Shown: positions 53,269 to 62,362 of the stretch, in pieces
Position numbering within the stretch: position 1 is the first letter of the stretch
Layout of the letters: each line of letters begins with the position of its first letter
Assembly (NCBI RefSeq): GCF_037113525.1
Contig: NZ_CP146963.1
Location: 1,550,001-1,614,000 of the forward strand
Length of the DNA: 64,000 bases
DNA from: Butyrivibrio fibrisolvens
GTDB lineage: Bacteria > Bacillota > Clostridia > Lachnospirales > Lachnospiraceae
Direction: 5' to 3'
Program-made: the position numbers and the translations under genes
Notes under the pieces: model-generated
Databases searched by the model: none
What the model was told of the DNA's origin: nothing
Seen by the model: only the letters and a program-made list of their open reading frames with translations

Positions 53269-53963
53269 GTATTTGTATTAAAGATCAGATTCAGAACATG
53301 AATCTTGTTATAGGGTGCTCTGTTGGATGTCCGTACTGCTATGCCAGAAACAATACGAGGCGTTATCACATCATAGATGATTTTGAAAAGCCACAGTTTT
53401 TTCAAGGAAAGCTTCGTATGATGGAAAAGAAAAAGCCGCAGAATTTTCTGCTGACCGGCATGAGCGATCTCTCGGGCTGGCATGAGGAATGGAGAGAGGA
53501 AGTCTTTAAAAAGATAGCAGAGAATCCTCAGCACCAGTTTCTTTTTCTTACCAAACGACCGGATCTTCTGTCTTTTGAAACAGATCTTGATAATGCATGG
53601 TTTGGCGTTACAGTTACAAGAAAGTCTGAGTTATGGCGTATTGATGCACTGCGGAGCAATGTGAAGGCAAAAAAATATCATGTTACCTTTGAGCCTTTGT
53701 TCGATGATCCGGGTAAGGTTGATCTTACAGGCATTGACTGGATTGTGGTGGGAACCATGACAGGTGCAAAGAGCAGGACTGTTAAAACAGATCCCAGGTG
53801 GGTTTATTCATTGACAGAACAGGCTCATGAACTGAACATTCCTGTATTCTGGAAAGAAGATCTTGTTCCGATTATGGGAGAAGAAATGATACAGGAAATG
53901 CCGGATGCTTTTAACAAAGTGCTGGAGGAACAGAGAATATGGAACAACCAGAAATCAAAGTAA
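53265..53963 (+). CDS. Radical SAM mobile pair protein A-like
   Basis: A 232-aa protein whose ATG overlaps the MarR remnant stop. The radical SAM cluster motif is GCSVGCPYCYARN (CxxxCxxC). Later parts: HQFLFLTKRPDLLSFE, WFGVTVTRKSELWRIDAL, YHVTFEPLFDD and WIVVGTMTGAKSRTV, as in DUF5131/phage Gp37-like radical SAM proteins. It overlaps the next radical SAM gene by 25 bases. The pair is widespread on mobile DNA, and its substrate is unknown. Confidence 0.85.
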   Translation: MSICIKDQIQNMNLVIGCSVGCPYCYARNNTRRYHIIDDFEKPQFFQGKLRMMEKKKPQNFLLTGMSDLSGWHEEWREEVFKKIAENPQHQFLFLTKRPDLLSFETDLDNAWFGVTVTRKSELWRIDALRSNVKAKKYHVTFEPLFDDPGKVDLTGIDWIVVGTMTGAKSRTVKTDPRWVYSLTEQAHELNIPVFWKEDLVPIMGEEMIQEMPDAFNKVLEEQRIWNNQKSK

Positions 53964-54862
53964 ATCATATAGAAACAAAAAGTGTAATGACAAAATCGAA
54001 TACTCCTATTGGAGGATATTCGGTGAATCCCTATGTGGGGTGTCCCCATGCCTGTAAATACTGCTACGCATCTTTTATGAAACGCTTTACAGGGCATACG
54101 GAGGAATGGGGAACCTTCATGGATGTGAAAGACTGGCCTGAAATAAAGAATCCAAAGAAGTATGCCGGCCAGAAGGTGATCATTGGAACAGTTACGGATG
54201 GTTATAATCCGCTAGAGGAAACATATAAAAATACAAGAAGACTTCTGGAAGAACTAAAGGACAGTGGTGCGGACATACTTATCTGCACAAAGTCAGACCT
54301 TGTACTAAGAGATCTGGATCTGCTAAAAGAGATCAATGAAAATAGCAGACTTACAGTATCATGGTCAATCAATACTCTCGATGAAGAGTTTAAAGATGAT
54401 ATGGATGCGGCAGTAAGCATAGAAAGAAGGCTTGCTGCAATGAAAGAGGTATATGCGGCAGGCATTCGTACAATTTGCTTCATTTCACCCGTGTTCCCGG
54501 GGATTACGGATATAGAAGCAATCATAGACAGGACAAAAGATCAGTGTGACCTTGTATGGCTTGAGAATCTGAATCTTCGCGGAGGTTTTAAGGCAGATAT
54601 CATGAAATACATTTCTGATAAACATCCGGATCTGGTGCCGTTGTATGACGAAATTTATAACAAAAAGAACCGCAGCTATTTTGAAGCGCTGGAAAAGAAA
54701 GCAGAAGAGCTGGCTAAAAAGTATGATTGCAGGTTTGTTGATAATGAAACTCCGTATGAGAGAGTAGAGAAAGGACATCCAACAATCGTAGATTACTTTT
54801 ACCACGAAGAAGTAAGAGGAACTGCCAATAGTGGAAAGAGAAATGTAATGCATAATCCTTGA
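53939..54862 (+). CDS. Radical SAM mobile pair protein B-like (SPL-type)
   Basis: A 307-aa protein. The motif GCPHACKYCYASFMKRF (CxxxCxxC) is followed by VIIGTVTDGYNPLEETYKNT, ILICTKSDLVLRDLDLLKEI, VSWSINTLDEE and ICFISPVFPGITDIEAII, typical of spore-photoproduct-lyase-like radical SAM enzymes. It overlaps gene A. The two proteins probably work together. Function unknown; a terminator follows. Confidence 0.88.
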   Translation: MEQPEIKVNHIETKSVMTKSNTPIGGYSVNPYVGCPHACKYCYASFMKRFTGHTEEWGTFMDVKDWPEIKNPKKYAGQKVIIGTVTDGYNPLEETYKNTRRLLEELKDSGADILICTKSDLVLRDLDLLKEINENSRLTVSWSINTLDEEFKDDMDAAVSIERRLAAMKEVYAAGIRTICFISPVFPGITDIEAIIDRTKDQCDLVWLENLNLRGGFKADIMKYISDKHPDLVPLYDEIYNKKNRSYFEALEKKAEELAKKYDCRFVDNETPYERVEKGHPTIVDYFYHEEVRGTANSGKRNVMHNP

Positions 54863-54876
54863 TGGCGGAGTGAAAA

Positions 54877-54912
54877 AAGGAGATTCTACCAATCAGGTAG
54901 AATCTCTTTCTA
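54877..54912. terminator. Bidirectional terminator between radical SAM pair and LacI gene
   Basis: The stem GAGATTCTACC / GGTAGAATCTC with loop AATCA and A/T runs on both sides. It overlaps the end of the minus-strand LacI gene. Confidence 0.85.
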
Positions 54913-55915
54913 TTATCCTGCAAGGAAGTCGCACTTCGCCTCGCAGAATGTCTTCTTTATGTTCAATTTTTGAAATCAGGCCTTCGGCTGATTTGTAGCC
55001 GATATCAAAAAGTGGAGGCTCAACAGTTGTGAGTGTTGGACGACACACTGTTGATAATTCCCTGTTATCAAAGCCAATAAGTGCAATATCCTTGCCAACC
55101 TGAATCCCAGCATCATTGCAGGCATCTATTACGCCCATGGCCATTTCATCGTTGTGGGAAAAAATAGCAGTCACATGCTGTCTGATAAGTTTCTTGGTGG
55201 CACTGTAGCCACTGTCTCTTGACCAGTCTCCGTTGATTACATATCCCGGATTATATGGTATGTTGTGATCATATAAGGATTCCTGATAACCTGTTAGTCG
55301 CCATCTGGTGTGAACACTGCTTACTTTGCCAGTTATGGTGGCTATTTTTTTGTGCCCTTTTTTTATCAGAAGAGAAACTGCTTCATAGGCGGCGTGCTGA
55401 TCATCATACAAAACAGAAGGAATCGCAAGGGATGGAGAAATGCAGTAAGCGCATACGAAAGGAATATTGTTTTCAAATATGCTTGGTACTACTCTGTGAG
55501 AATGGCAGCCAAGATAAATAATTCCATCAACCTGCATGGAACTCATGTGTGAAACTGCATTGTTTTTGATTTCTGAGTATCTATCCTTGTCATTGTCAGG
55601 ATCAATACCAAGAGTGTTTATGCGAAGATTTTCCAAGAGATAACGATAACCCTTCTCTTCACAACAGGCTCCGATGCCGTCTATTACTGGAGGAGTGTTG
55701 AATACGGTAAGGTCCTCTGCAAGGATCCCAATTGTCCTGCTGGAACCAGTTTTTAGATTTCTGGCATAGAGGTTGGGATGATAATTAAGTTCCTCAGCAA
55801 TTTCCAGAATTTTCCTGGTGGTCTCTTCACTTATATTTCCGGTGCCATTTAAAACCTTGGATACTGTTGCGACAGATACCTGGGCTTTTTTGGCGATGTC
55901 CTTCATATTAGACAC
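54893..55915 (-). CDS. LacI-family transcriptional regulator
   Basis: A 340-aa repressor. The N-terminal HTH is MKDIAKKAQVSVATVSKVLN with NGTGNISEETTRKILEIAEE, the hinge is LNYHPNLYARNLKT, and a periplasmic-binding-like sensor domain follows (GYRYLLENLRINTL). It is divergent from the GH127 operon; several LacI-type operators with central CG lie in the shared 275-base region. It probably represses the hemicellulose genes and its own gene until a pentose-type sugar is bound. Confidence 0.93.
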   Translation of the reverse strand: MSNMKDIAKKAQVSVATVSKVLNGTGNISEETTRKILEIAEELNYHPNLYARNLKTGSSRTIGILAEDLTVFNTPPVIDGIGACCEEKGYRYLLENLRINTLGIDPDNDKDRYSEIKNNAVSHMSSMQVDGIIYLGCHSHRVVPSIFENNIPFVCAYCISPSLAIPSVLYDDQHAAYEAVSLLIKKGHKKIATITGKVSSVHTRWRLTGYQESLYDHNIPYNPGYVINGDWSRDSGYSATKKLIRQHVTAIFSHNDEMAMGVIDACNDAGIQVGKDIALIGFDNRELSTVCRPTLTTVEPPLFDIGYKSAEGLISKIEHKEDILRGEVRLPCRIIERDST

Positions 55916-55954
55916 AGTTTGTCCTCACTTCCAAAATACTAACTACAAGATAAT

Positions 55955-55967
55955 GGTAAACGTTTTC
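55955..55967. promoter_or_regulatory. LacI-type operator O1
   Basis: GGTAAACGTTTTC, a near-palindrome with central CG, 40 bases upstream of the LacI start. Confidence 0.65.
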
Positions 55968-56054
55968 TTAATAAAAAACAACCAAAAAATTGCTCACAAT
56001 ATTATTGAAAATTGCTATTTACATATATAATGCAACAATATAAAATCCAAAATA

Positions 56055-56070
56055 AGGTAAACGTTTACCT
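56055..56070. promoter_or_regulatory. LacI-type operator O2 (perfect palindrome)
   Basis: AGGTAAACGTTTACCT, 16 bp and fully symmetric, in the middle of the divergent region. The best operator of the three. Confidence 0.8.
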
Positions 56071-56143
56071 AAAATGAAATTGGGAGATGAGTTAAAAGAA
56101 TATCATGAGTTGTAGTGAGGGCTACAGCTTTATATATAAAAAG

Positions 56144-56157
56144 GGAAAACGTTAACT
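56144..56157. promoter_or_regulatory. LacI-type operator O3
   Basis: GGAAAACGTTAACT shares the AAACGTT core and lies just before the GH127 gene, where binding would block transcription. Confidence 0.6.
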
Positions 56158-56240
56158 TTGCACACAACTAGAAGGAGAGAAGTACACCTTTGATGAAAAC
56201 GGAGTGCTTATTAACTAAAAAATATGAAGGGGCATTGGGC

Positions 56241-58181
56241 ATGGAAAAAGAAATAAGGCCGTTGAAACTTCAGCAGGTAAAAGTCACTGATCCTTTATTC
56301 GGGCATTATATCAATAAAGTAAGTGAAGTCATGCTGGTTCATCAGTGGAAAGCTCTAAATGATGAACTGGAAGGAACTGATCCTACGGGATGTATCAAAA
56401 ACTTCCGTATAGCTGCCGGACTACAAGAGGGAGAACGGCAAGGAGTAGTTTTTCTTGATACTGATCTATATAAGTGGATAGAGTCAGCTGCCTATTGCAT
56501 TGCAATAGGTAGCGGGACTCAGTTTGAAGGTAAAATTGATCAGGTGATCGATATTTTGGAAAAGGCTCAGGAAAAAGACGGATATTTAAATACTTACTTT
56601 CAGATAACAGCTCCGGAAAAGAAATGGACAAACCTGGTTGAGGGACACGAATTATATACCTCAGGACATATGATTGAGGCAGCAGTTGCTTATGCACTGG
56701 CCACTGGTAAGGAGAAATTTCTTCAAATTGCAATGAGGAATGCTGACCTTATTTGCAGGGTATTTGGAACAAAGAAAGGACAGATTCCTGGAGTTCCAGG
56801 GCATGAAGAAATTGAGTTGGCTTTGATCAAGCTTTATAGGTGGACCAGGGATGACAAGTACTTAAAGCAGGCTGATTATTTTGTCAGGCAGAGGGGAACT
56901 GCACCTAATTATTTGCAGAATGAGATTGATGGCAGAAAAAACCCTGAGTTCTTTCCTGAGTTTAGAAACTATTCTATGAAGTATGCACAGGCAGAGAAAC
57001 CTCCAGTAGAACAAACTGAGGCTGAAGGTCATGCTGTAAGGGCAATGTACCTGTACAGTGCTATGGCAGACCTGGCAAAATGGCAGCAGGATAAAGAAAT
57101 GGAAAAAGCCTGTGACAGACTGTGGGATAACATGGTAGGCAAGAGAATGTATATCACAGGAGGAATTGGCAGCAGCGGATTTTTGGAGTGCTTTACCACA
57201 GATTACGACCTGCCTAACAGCACAAATTATTGTGAGACTTGTGCTTCTGTGGGAATGATGATGTTTGGACAGAGGATGGCTGCCCTAAAGAAAAATGCAA
57301 GCTATTATGATACAGTTGAAAGAGTATTGTACAACACTATTCTGGCAGCTATGAATCTGGAAGGAGACAGATATTTTTACGTAAATCCATTAGAGATGAT
57401 TCCGCAGTTTTGTACTGAGAATACCTATATGGATCACGTTAAACCTGTCAGGCAGAAATGGTTTAGTGTTGCCTGCTGCCCTCCTAATCTTGCGAGAACG
57501 CTGGCTTCTCTTTCTCAGTATTTATATGCTTGTGATGAAAAGGGAATCTACATTAATCAGTTCATATCATCAACCCTTTCGGTGGATAATTCCGGTCGGG
57601 AAATATTTGTGGAGCTTAAGTCAGCTCTTTTGACAGATGGAACAGTAGATATCAGGATTTCTACTCTGCAGGCTACAGATATCAGGATAAGAGTTCCGGC
57701 CTATGCCAAAGATATGGAGATAGCCCTTGATGGTGAAAAGTTTTCCTATATAGCTGACAATAACTATGCAGTAATTGCTCTTAAGGGTGGTAAACACAGG
57801 ATTGAGCTTAATATGGGGGTTCATCCAAGATTTGTGGCAGCAGACCACAATGTCAGGGCTGATGCAGGTAAGGTTGCTGTAATGCATGGACCTATGGTCT
57901 ATTGCCTGGAGGAGGCGGACAATGGACAGAACTTATCTGACATTTACGTGGACACTGATGCTAATCTGCTAAAGGGCAAAGCTTATGAAGAATTCCCAGG
58001 AGAAGTACCGGCGATAGAGTATGAGGGCTACAGGGTTAAGAGTGTTGGTATTGAAGATGGCAGCCTTTACGGAGAGGCAAGATTTACGAAGAAGCCTGTG
58101 AAGATCCGAGCGGTTCCCTATGCTTTTTGGAACAACAGAGGTATTGGAGAGATGGAAGTCTGGCAGAATATTTCTATCTAA
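56241..58181 (+). CDS. GH127-family beta-L-arabinofuranosidase (DUF1680)
   Basis: About 646 aa. The ATG at 56241 (MEKEIRPLKLQQVKVTDPLF) has AAGGGG 8 nt upstream; the frame goes up to an ATG at 56193 with a distant AAGGAG. The (alpha/alpha)6 barrel region holds the zinc ligands and nucleophile of HypBA1-type enzymes: Glu and Cys in NYCETCASVGMMM and the Cys pair in FSVACCPPNLAR. No signal peptide, so cytoplasmic. It removes L-arabinose from imported oligosaccharides. First gene of the transporter operon. Confidence 0.9.
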   Translation: MEKEIRPLKLQQVKVTDPLFGHYINKVSEVMLVHQWKALNDELEGTDPTGCIKNFRIAAGLQEGERQGVVFLDTDLYKWIESAAYCIAIGSGTQFEGKIDQVIDILEKAQEKDGYLNTYFQITAPEKKWTNLVEGHELYTSGHMIEAAVAYALATGKEKFLQIAMRNADLICRVFGTKKGQIPGVPGHEEIELALIKLYRWTRDDKYLKQADYFVRQRGTAPNYLQNEIDGRKNPEFFPEFRNYSMKYAQAEKPPVEQTEAEGHAVRAMYLYSAMADLAKWQQDKEMEKACDRLWDNMVGKRMYITGGIGSSGFLECFTTDYDLPNSTNYCETCASVGMMMFGQRMAALKKNASYYDTVERVLYNTILAAMNLEGDRYFYVNPLEMIPQFCTENTYMDHVKPVRQKWFSVACCPPNLARTLASLSQYLYACDEKGIYINQFISSTLSVDNSGREIFVELKSALLTDGTVDIRISTLQATDIRIRVPAYAKDMEIALDGEKFSYIADNNYAVIALKGGKHRIELNMGVHPRFVAADHNVRADAGKVAVMHGPMVYCLEEADNGQNLSDIYVDTDANLLKGKAYEEFPGEVPAIEYEGYRVKSVGIEDGSLYGEARFTKKPVKIRAVPYAFWNNRGIGEMEVWQNISI

Positions 58182-58233
58182 AGATAGAACATTACTGCTG
58201 AAAAATAATTTTCTGAAGGAGGATATTTCAAGT

Positions 58234-59664
58234 ATGCAAAAGAAAAAATTGTTGAGCATGGCATTAACTGTTGTTACTACTACGGCAATGTTGGTAACAG
58301 GTTGTGGTGCAAGTACTCAAAGCGCACAGGGGGAAGCGCAGGACACAACGCAGAACGCAGTAGAGACACCTGCTTCAACTAGTGAGAACACTGGAGAAAA
58401 GGTACATATTACCTACGCTCAGTGGGGCAATGAGACAGAGACTGCTGCAACTCAGGCGGTGGCTGATAAATTCAATCAGTCTCAGGATGAAATTGAAGTA
58501 GAAGTAATCAAGATTGACCATGATACCTATGTAACCAAGTTAAATGCAATGGCTACAGCAGGAGAACTTCCTGATACAGCCATCATGAGCGAAGCTGGCG
58601 TTTTGAAATTTGCAGAGAATGGCCTGCTTGCAGACATCAGCTCAATGTACGGTGAAGGCGATTCCAAGCCTCTTGATTCCATAACCTTTAAATATCAGGG
58701 AACACCTGTGGCATATTCAGCAGCTAATGAGGTACTTAACCTTTGGTACAACATAGATCTTTTGGAAGAAATATGTTCCAAGCAGGGATTAAATGTTGCT
58801 GATTTCACACCTCCAGCAAGTGCAGACAGTGCATGGGACTGGGATACATTTGTTAAGATAGCTCAGACACTTACTGTTGATATTAACGGCAATAACGCGC
58901 TAAGTCCAGATTTTGACCCAGCAAACGTTGATGTTTATGGCTGCACAGTAAACACCCTTCCATGGCAGCTTGAAGTATGGGCAAAGAGTAATGGCGGTGG
59001 ATATTTTAGTGCTGATGGCAAGGAATGTACTATTAACGATGATGCTACAGTAGAAGCACTGCAGAAGATCGCAGACCTCTCAGATGTGTATCACTGTGCA
59101 CCTCCTGTAACAAGCGCAGCTAACGCACTTGAATCCTCACTTGGTTCCAAGAAGGTTGTTATGGCAACAGATGGAACCTGGAATGTAGGAACCTTCCTTG
59201 GACCATCTGCTGATTTCAGATATGGCGTAGGCGTTCTTCCTTACATGAAGGAGAAGGTTACAATTTGTACTGGCGGACCAAACGTGGTATTTGCTACAAC
59301 TAAGCACCCTGAGGAAGCTATGACATGGCTTAAGTGGTACTACCAGGAAGAAAACAGTTGGTCACTTATTGAAGCAGGAACATGGATGCCTATCCTTGAT
59401 AAGTGGTACACAGATGATGAATTTACAAATAAGTGGATTGATAATCCTAATTATCCTGACCATGATATGTACAAGAGTGCAGTAGTAGACTACGCAAGAG
59501 AAAATTCTCAGTCAACAGCATGGTATTACATCAATGCAACAGACGAGTTTAATGCAACTCTTGATTCAGCATTCTCGGCTGTTTGGTCTGGTGATCAGAC
59601 AATGAAAGAAGCAATTGATGAGTATTACGATGAGTTAAATGATATTTTCAGTACAAATAATTAA
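58234..59664 (+). CDS. ABC sugar transporter, solute-binding lipoprotein
   Basis: About 476 aa; the ATG at 58234 has AAGGAGG 10 nt upstream. Lipoprotein signal: MQKKKLLSMALTVV ... LVTGCGAS with lipobox VTGC. The mature part is a family 1 extracellular binding protein: KVHITYAQWGNETETAA, YVTKLNAMATAGELPDTAIM, DGTWNVGTFLGPSADF. It captures oligosaccharides for the two permeases downstream. No ATPase gene is near, so a shared MsmK-type ATPase is expected elsewhere. Confidence 0.92.
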   Translation: MQKKKLLSMALTVVTTTAMLVTGCGASTQSAQGEAQDTTQNAVETPASTSENTGEKVHITYAQWGNETETAATQAVADKFNQSQDEIEVEVIKIDHDTYVTKLNAMATAGELPDTAIMSEAGVLKFAENGLLADISSMYGEGDSKPLDSITFKYQGTPVAYSAANEVLNLWYNIDLLEEICSKQGLNVADFTPPASADSAWDWDTFVKIAQTLTVDINGNNALSPDFDPANVDVYGCTVNTLPWQLEVWAKSNGGGYFSADGKECTINDDATVEALQKIADLSDVYHCAPPVTSAANALESSLGSKKVVMATDGTWNVGTFLGPSADFRYGVGVLPYMKEKVTICTGGPNVVFATTKHPEEAMTWLKWYYQEENSWSLIEAGTWMPILDKWYTDDEFTNKWIDNPNYPDHDMYKSAVVDYARENSQSTAWYYINATDEFNATLDSAFSAVWSGDQTMKEAIDEYYDELNDIFSTNN

Positions 59665-59682
59665 TATTTGATATAGTGCCGT

Positions 59683-59742
59683 GCGAAGACAGTTCATGTA
59701 ACTTTTGAAACATGGTCAAAAGTGCAGTGTAACTGTCTTCGC
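59683..59742 (+). promoter_or_regulatory. Hairpin between binding-protein and permease genes
   Basis: The long stem GCGAAGACAGTT / AACTGTCTTCGC with inner ACTTTTG / CAAAAGT. Such elements stabilise the upstream mRNA or stop part of the transcripts, giving more binding protein than permease. Confidence 0.7.
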
Positions 59743-59774
59743 TGGCGTTGATATCAGGGGAGAGGGATTATACA

Positions 59775-60740
59775 ATGGAAGTTGCGGGGATATATAGTAC
59801 AAGCGAGGCGAAGAGTATGAAAAGAGCATCCGGCAAAAGAAAAATACGTACTTCTCAGTCCAAATATAATAGAAAAGAGGAAAGATGTGCCTATTTGTGC
59901 TTGATTCCGGCATTCCTTGGAATCACCTTTATAAGTTATCTTCCTACAATTGCTGTGTTTGTGCTAAGTCTTTTTAGCTATAACGGTTTATCCAGCCCGG
60001 AATTTGTGGGCTTGGACAATTACATAAGAATTTTTACAAAAGATGTATATTTTGCAAGTGCGGTAAAGGCAACACTTTTGTATGCATTTTTGGCGGTTAT
60101 CGGCGCGGTTATCTATTCTCTGGTGATAGCACTTATTCTAAACATGGATATTTTTGGAAGAACTATCTTCAGATCTATTTTCTTTATACCCTATCTGCTA
60201 CCGGCAATAGGTGTTTTCAAAGGCTGGCAATGGCTTTATGAGCAGAACTACGGACTTTTTAATTTCATCTTCAGAATGTTAGGCATTCCGCCCCAGAGAT
60301 TTTTGGACAGTCCAAGGCAGGTAATACCGGCCCTTGTTCTCATCGCAGTATGGGCCAGCGGAAATCTCATAGTAATATTCCTTGCAGGACTTCAAAATGT
60401 ACCTACTGTGTACAAGGAAGCTGCTCAGATAGATGGAGCCAACTCATGGCAGAGGTTCTGGAACATAACTATTCCATGCATCAAGCCTATTATTTTTTAT
60501 AATGTATTGACTGCTCTTATCACGCATCTGCAGGTAGTTAATCCGGCTCTAGCCCTTACAAATGGCGGCCCGGCCAAGAAGTCTATGTTTTTATCTTATG
60601 TTATCTACATGTATGGATTTGAAAAAAATAAGCTTGGATATGCAGCAGCTTTTTCAGTTATATTCTTTGTTCTAGTAGGCATTTTTACAATAGTATTATT
60701 TGTAACTCAAAAAGATAGCATCTTTAGCGATGAAGCATGA
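59775..60740 (+). CDS. ABC sugar transporter permease (MalF-like)
   Basis: About 321 aa; ATG at 59775 with GAGGG 8 nt upstream. Six transmembrane helices; begins MEVAGIYSTSEAKSMKRASG with a basic cytoplasmic N-terminus. The EAA loop is KEAAQIDGANSWQRFWNITI with Gly in place. It forms the pore with the next permease. Overlaps the next reading frame by 11 bases. Confidence 0.92.
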   Translation: MEVAGIYSTSEAKSMKRASGKRKIRTSQSKYNRKEERCAYLCLIPAFLGITFISYLPTIAVFVLSLFSYNGLSSPEFVGLDNYIRIFTKDVYFASAVKATLLYAFLAVIGAVIYSLVIALILNMDIFGRTIFRSIFFIPYLLPAIGVFKGWQWLYEQNYGLFNFIFRMLGIPPQRFLDSPRQVIPALVLIAVWASGNLIVIFLAGLQNVPTVYKEAAQIDGANSWQRFWNITIPCIKPIIFYNVLTALITHLQVVNPALALTNGGPAKKSMFLSYVIYMYGFEKNKLGYAAAFSVIFFVLVGIFTIVLFVTQKDSIFSDEA

Positions 60741-60756
60741 GAAAGGGGGAGCAGAC

Positions 60757-61599
60757 ATGACAGGAAAAGAAAAAAGAAAACTGGCAAACCGCTCAGTTGT
60801 AACATTGATTGCCTTATTTTTTGCATTTCTGACACTCCTTCCAATATGGTGGATATTCAGATCTTCACTTATGAGTGTTGCGCAGGTCAACGCTTATCCG
60901 CCATCCTTTATTCCAACAGAGTGGCTATGGTCCAACTACACCAAAACTCTTCAAACCTTCGAATATTGGACATATTTTAAAAATACATTTTCAATTATTA
61001 TTCCGGCTGTGACATTTGGCGTTATTACTGCCATTTTTTGTGGATATGCCTTTGCCAGACTGAGATTTAGAGGTAAAAACCTTATATTCAAGATCTGCGT
61101 CAGCACAATCCTCCTTCCAGGCATGGTTACGCTGATTCCACTTTATATTGCGTGGACAAAATTCTTTGGACTTGGTGACACATATTGGCCTCTGATCCTG
61201 CCGTTTTTAACAGGTGGAGGATTCTTTAACATCTTCCTGATCAGGCAGTTCCTTATGACAATCCCCAGGGATCTTGATGAAGCTGCATCAATAGATGGGG
61301 CCAGCCGCATGAGGATATTGTGGACAATTCTTGTTCCTGCGATCAAGCCAGCGGTAGTTGTTGGAATGATGTTATTTATACAGATTTGGAATGATATGCT
61401 CCAGCAGATAATCTACATTAACAGTATGAGCAAGTTTACTTTTGCCATTGCACTCACCAATTTCACAGGCTCTTTTGGAACAAACTGGCCCATGGCTATG
61501 GCAGCCACTTTTATGACTATCCTGCCTGGTATAGTAATCTATATATTTGGGCAAAAGAGCTTTGTAGAAGGTATAGTACTGACTGGTATGAAAAACTAA
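60757..61599 (+). CDS. ABC sugar transporter permease (MalG-like)
   Basis: About 280 aa; ATG at 60757 has AAAGGGGG 7 nt upstream, the ATG at 60730 overlaps the previous stop. Six transmembrane helices; EAA loop DEAASIDGASRMRILWTILV. Partner of the preceding permease in a CUT1-type importer for oligosaccharides. Confidence 0.92.
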   Translation: MTGKEKRKLANRSVVTLIALFFAFLTLLPIWWIFRSSLMSVAQVNAYPPSFIPTEWLWSNYTKTLQTFEYWTYFKNTFSIIIPAVTFGVITAIFCGYAFARLRFRGKNLIFKICVSTILLPGMVTLIPLYIAWTKFFGLGDTYWPLILPFLTGGGFFNIFLIRQFLMTIPRDLDEAASIDGASRMRILWTILVPAIKPAVVVGMMLFIQIWNDMLQQIIYINSMSKFTFAIALTNFTGSFGTNWPMAMAATFMTILPGIVIYIFGQKSFVEGIVLTGMKN

Positions 61600-61614
61600 T
61601 ATATAGGGGAAAAA

Positions 61615-62340
61615 ATGAAATACTTGAATCGTTTTATGAAATGGTATCTTGGAGAAAACGATGTGGAAAAAGAGCCGCCTAAGGACGGCTTTTTCCGCAT
61701 CTTATATCTTGTTATTAATTTTCCGGGAAAGCTGTTCATGATAAATATAGTATTTATCATAAGCTGCATTCCTCTAATCACAATACCGGCTGCATGGTCA
61801 GCACTTTGCGCCTTTACCGGCAAAATGTTTCTGAAGGGTTATGACTTTACCCTGGAGGACTATCTTGCAGAATTTAAAGATGGCTTTATTAAAAAGCTTG
61901 TCTTGGGCATCATGGAGTCTGCAGTCATTTTCTATGGCTATTATCTCATGAGCCTTGCGGGAAACTTTAAAGCTGTCTCTGACAATACTTCATATGTGAT
62001 CATCATGGGTGCCGGCTGCGCAATATTTGGCATAGGCATTCTTTTTGCAGCATGGACTTTTGTATTGGTTGCTCATCTGCGCCTTGGATTGTCAGGAATA
62101 ATTAGAAACGCAGCCATACTCCTTATTCTGGAGTGGAAGAGCAGCCTGAAGCTTATTATATATACAGCAATTTATCTGTTCATAATACTTGCTCTTATGC
62201 CGTACTCAATTCTTGTGCCAATGATCATTGGTAATTCTCTTTATGGCTTGATCTCTTGCAGCATAATATGTCCAGTGATAAAGCGGAGAATTACTGATCC
62301 TTATGAAGAAGCTGTGAAGACATCCACTTCCACATATTAA
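61615..62340 (+). CDS. YesL-type DUF624 membrane protein
   Basis: A 241-aa protein with five to six transmembrane helices and GGGGA before the ATG. It begins MKYLNRFMKWYLGENDVEKE and has FFRILYLVINFPGKLFMINI, typical of DUF624/YesL proteins next to polysaccharide-oligosaccharide ABC transporters. The role is unclear, perhaps support or regulation of transport. Last gene of the operon. Confidence 0.88.
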   Translation: MKYLNRFMKWYLGENDVEKEPPKDGFFRILYLVINFPGKLFMINIVFIISCIPLITIPAAWSALCAFTGKMFLKGYDFTLEDYLAEFKDGFIKKLVLGIMESAVIFYGYYLMSLAGNFKAVSDNTSYVIIMGAGCAIFGIGILFAAWTFVLVAHLRLGLSGIIRNAAILLILEWKSSLKLIIYTAIYLFIILALMPYSILVPMIIGNSLYGLISCSIICPVIKRRITDPYEEAVKTSTSTY

Positions 62341-62362
62341 CGGCCTCTGGAAAGCAGAATGA

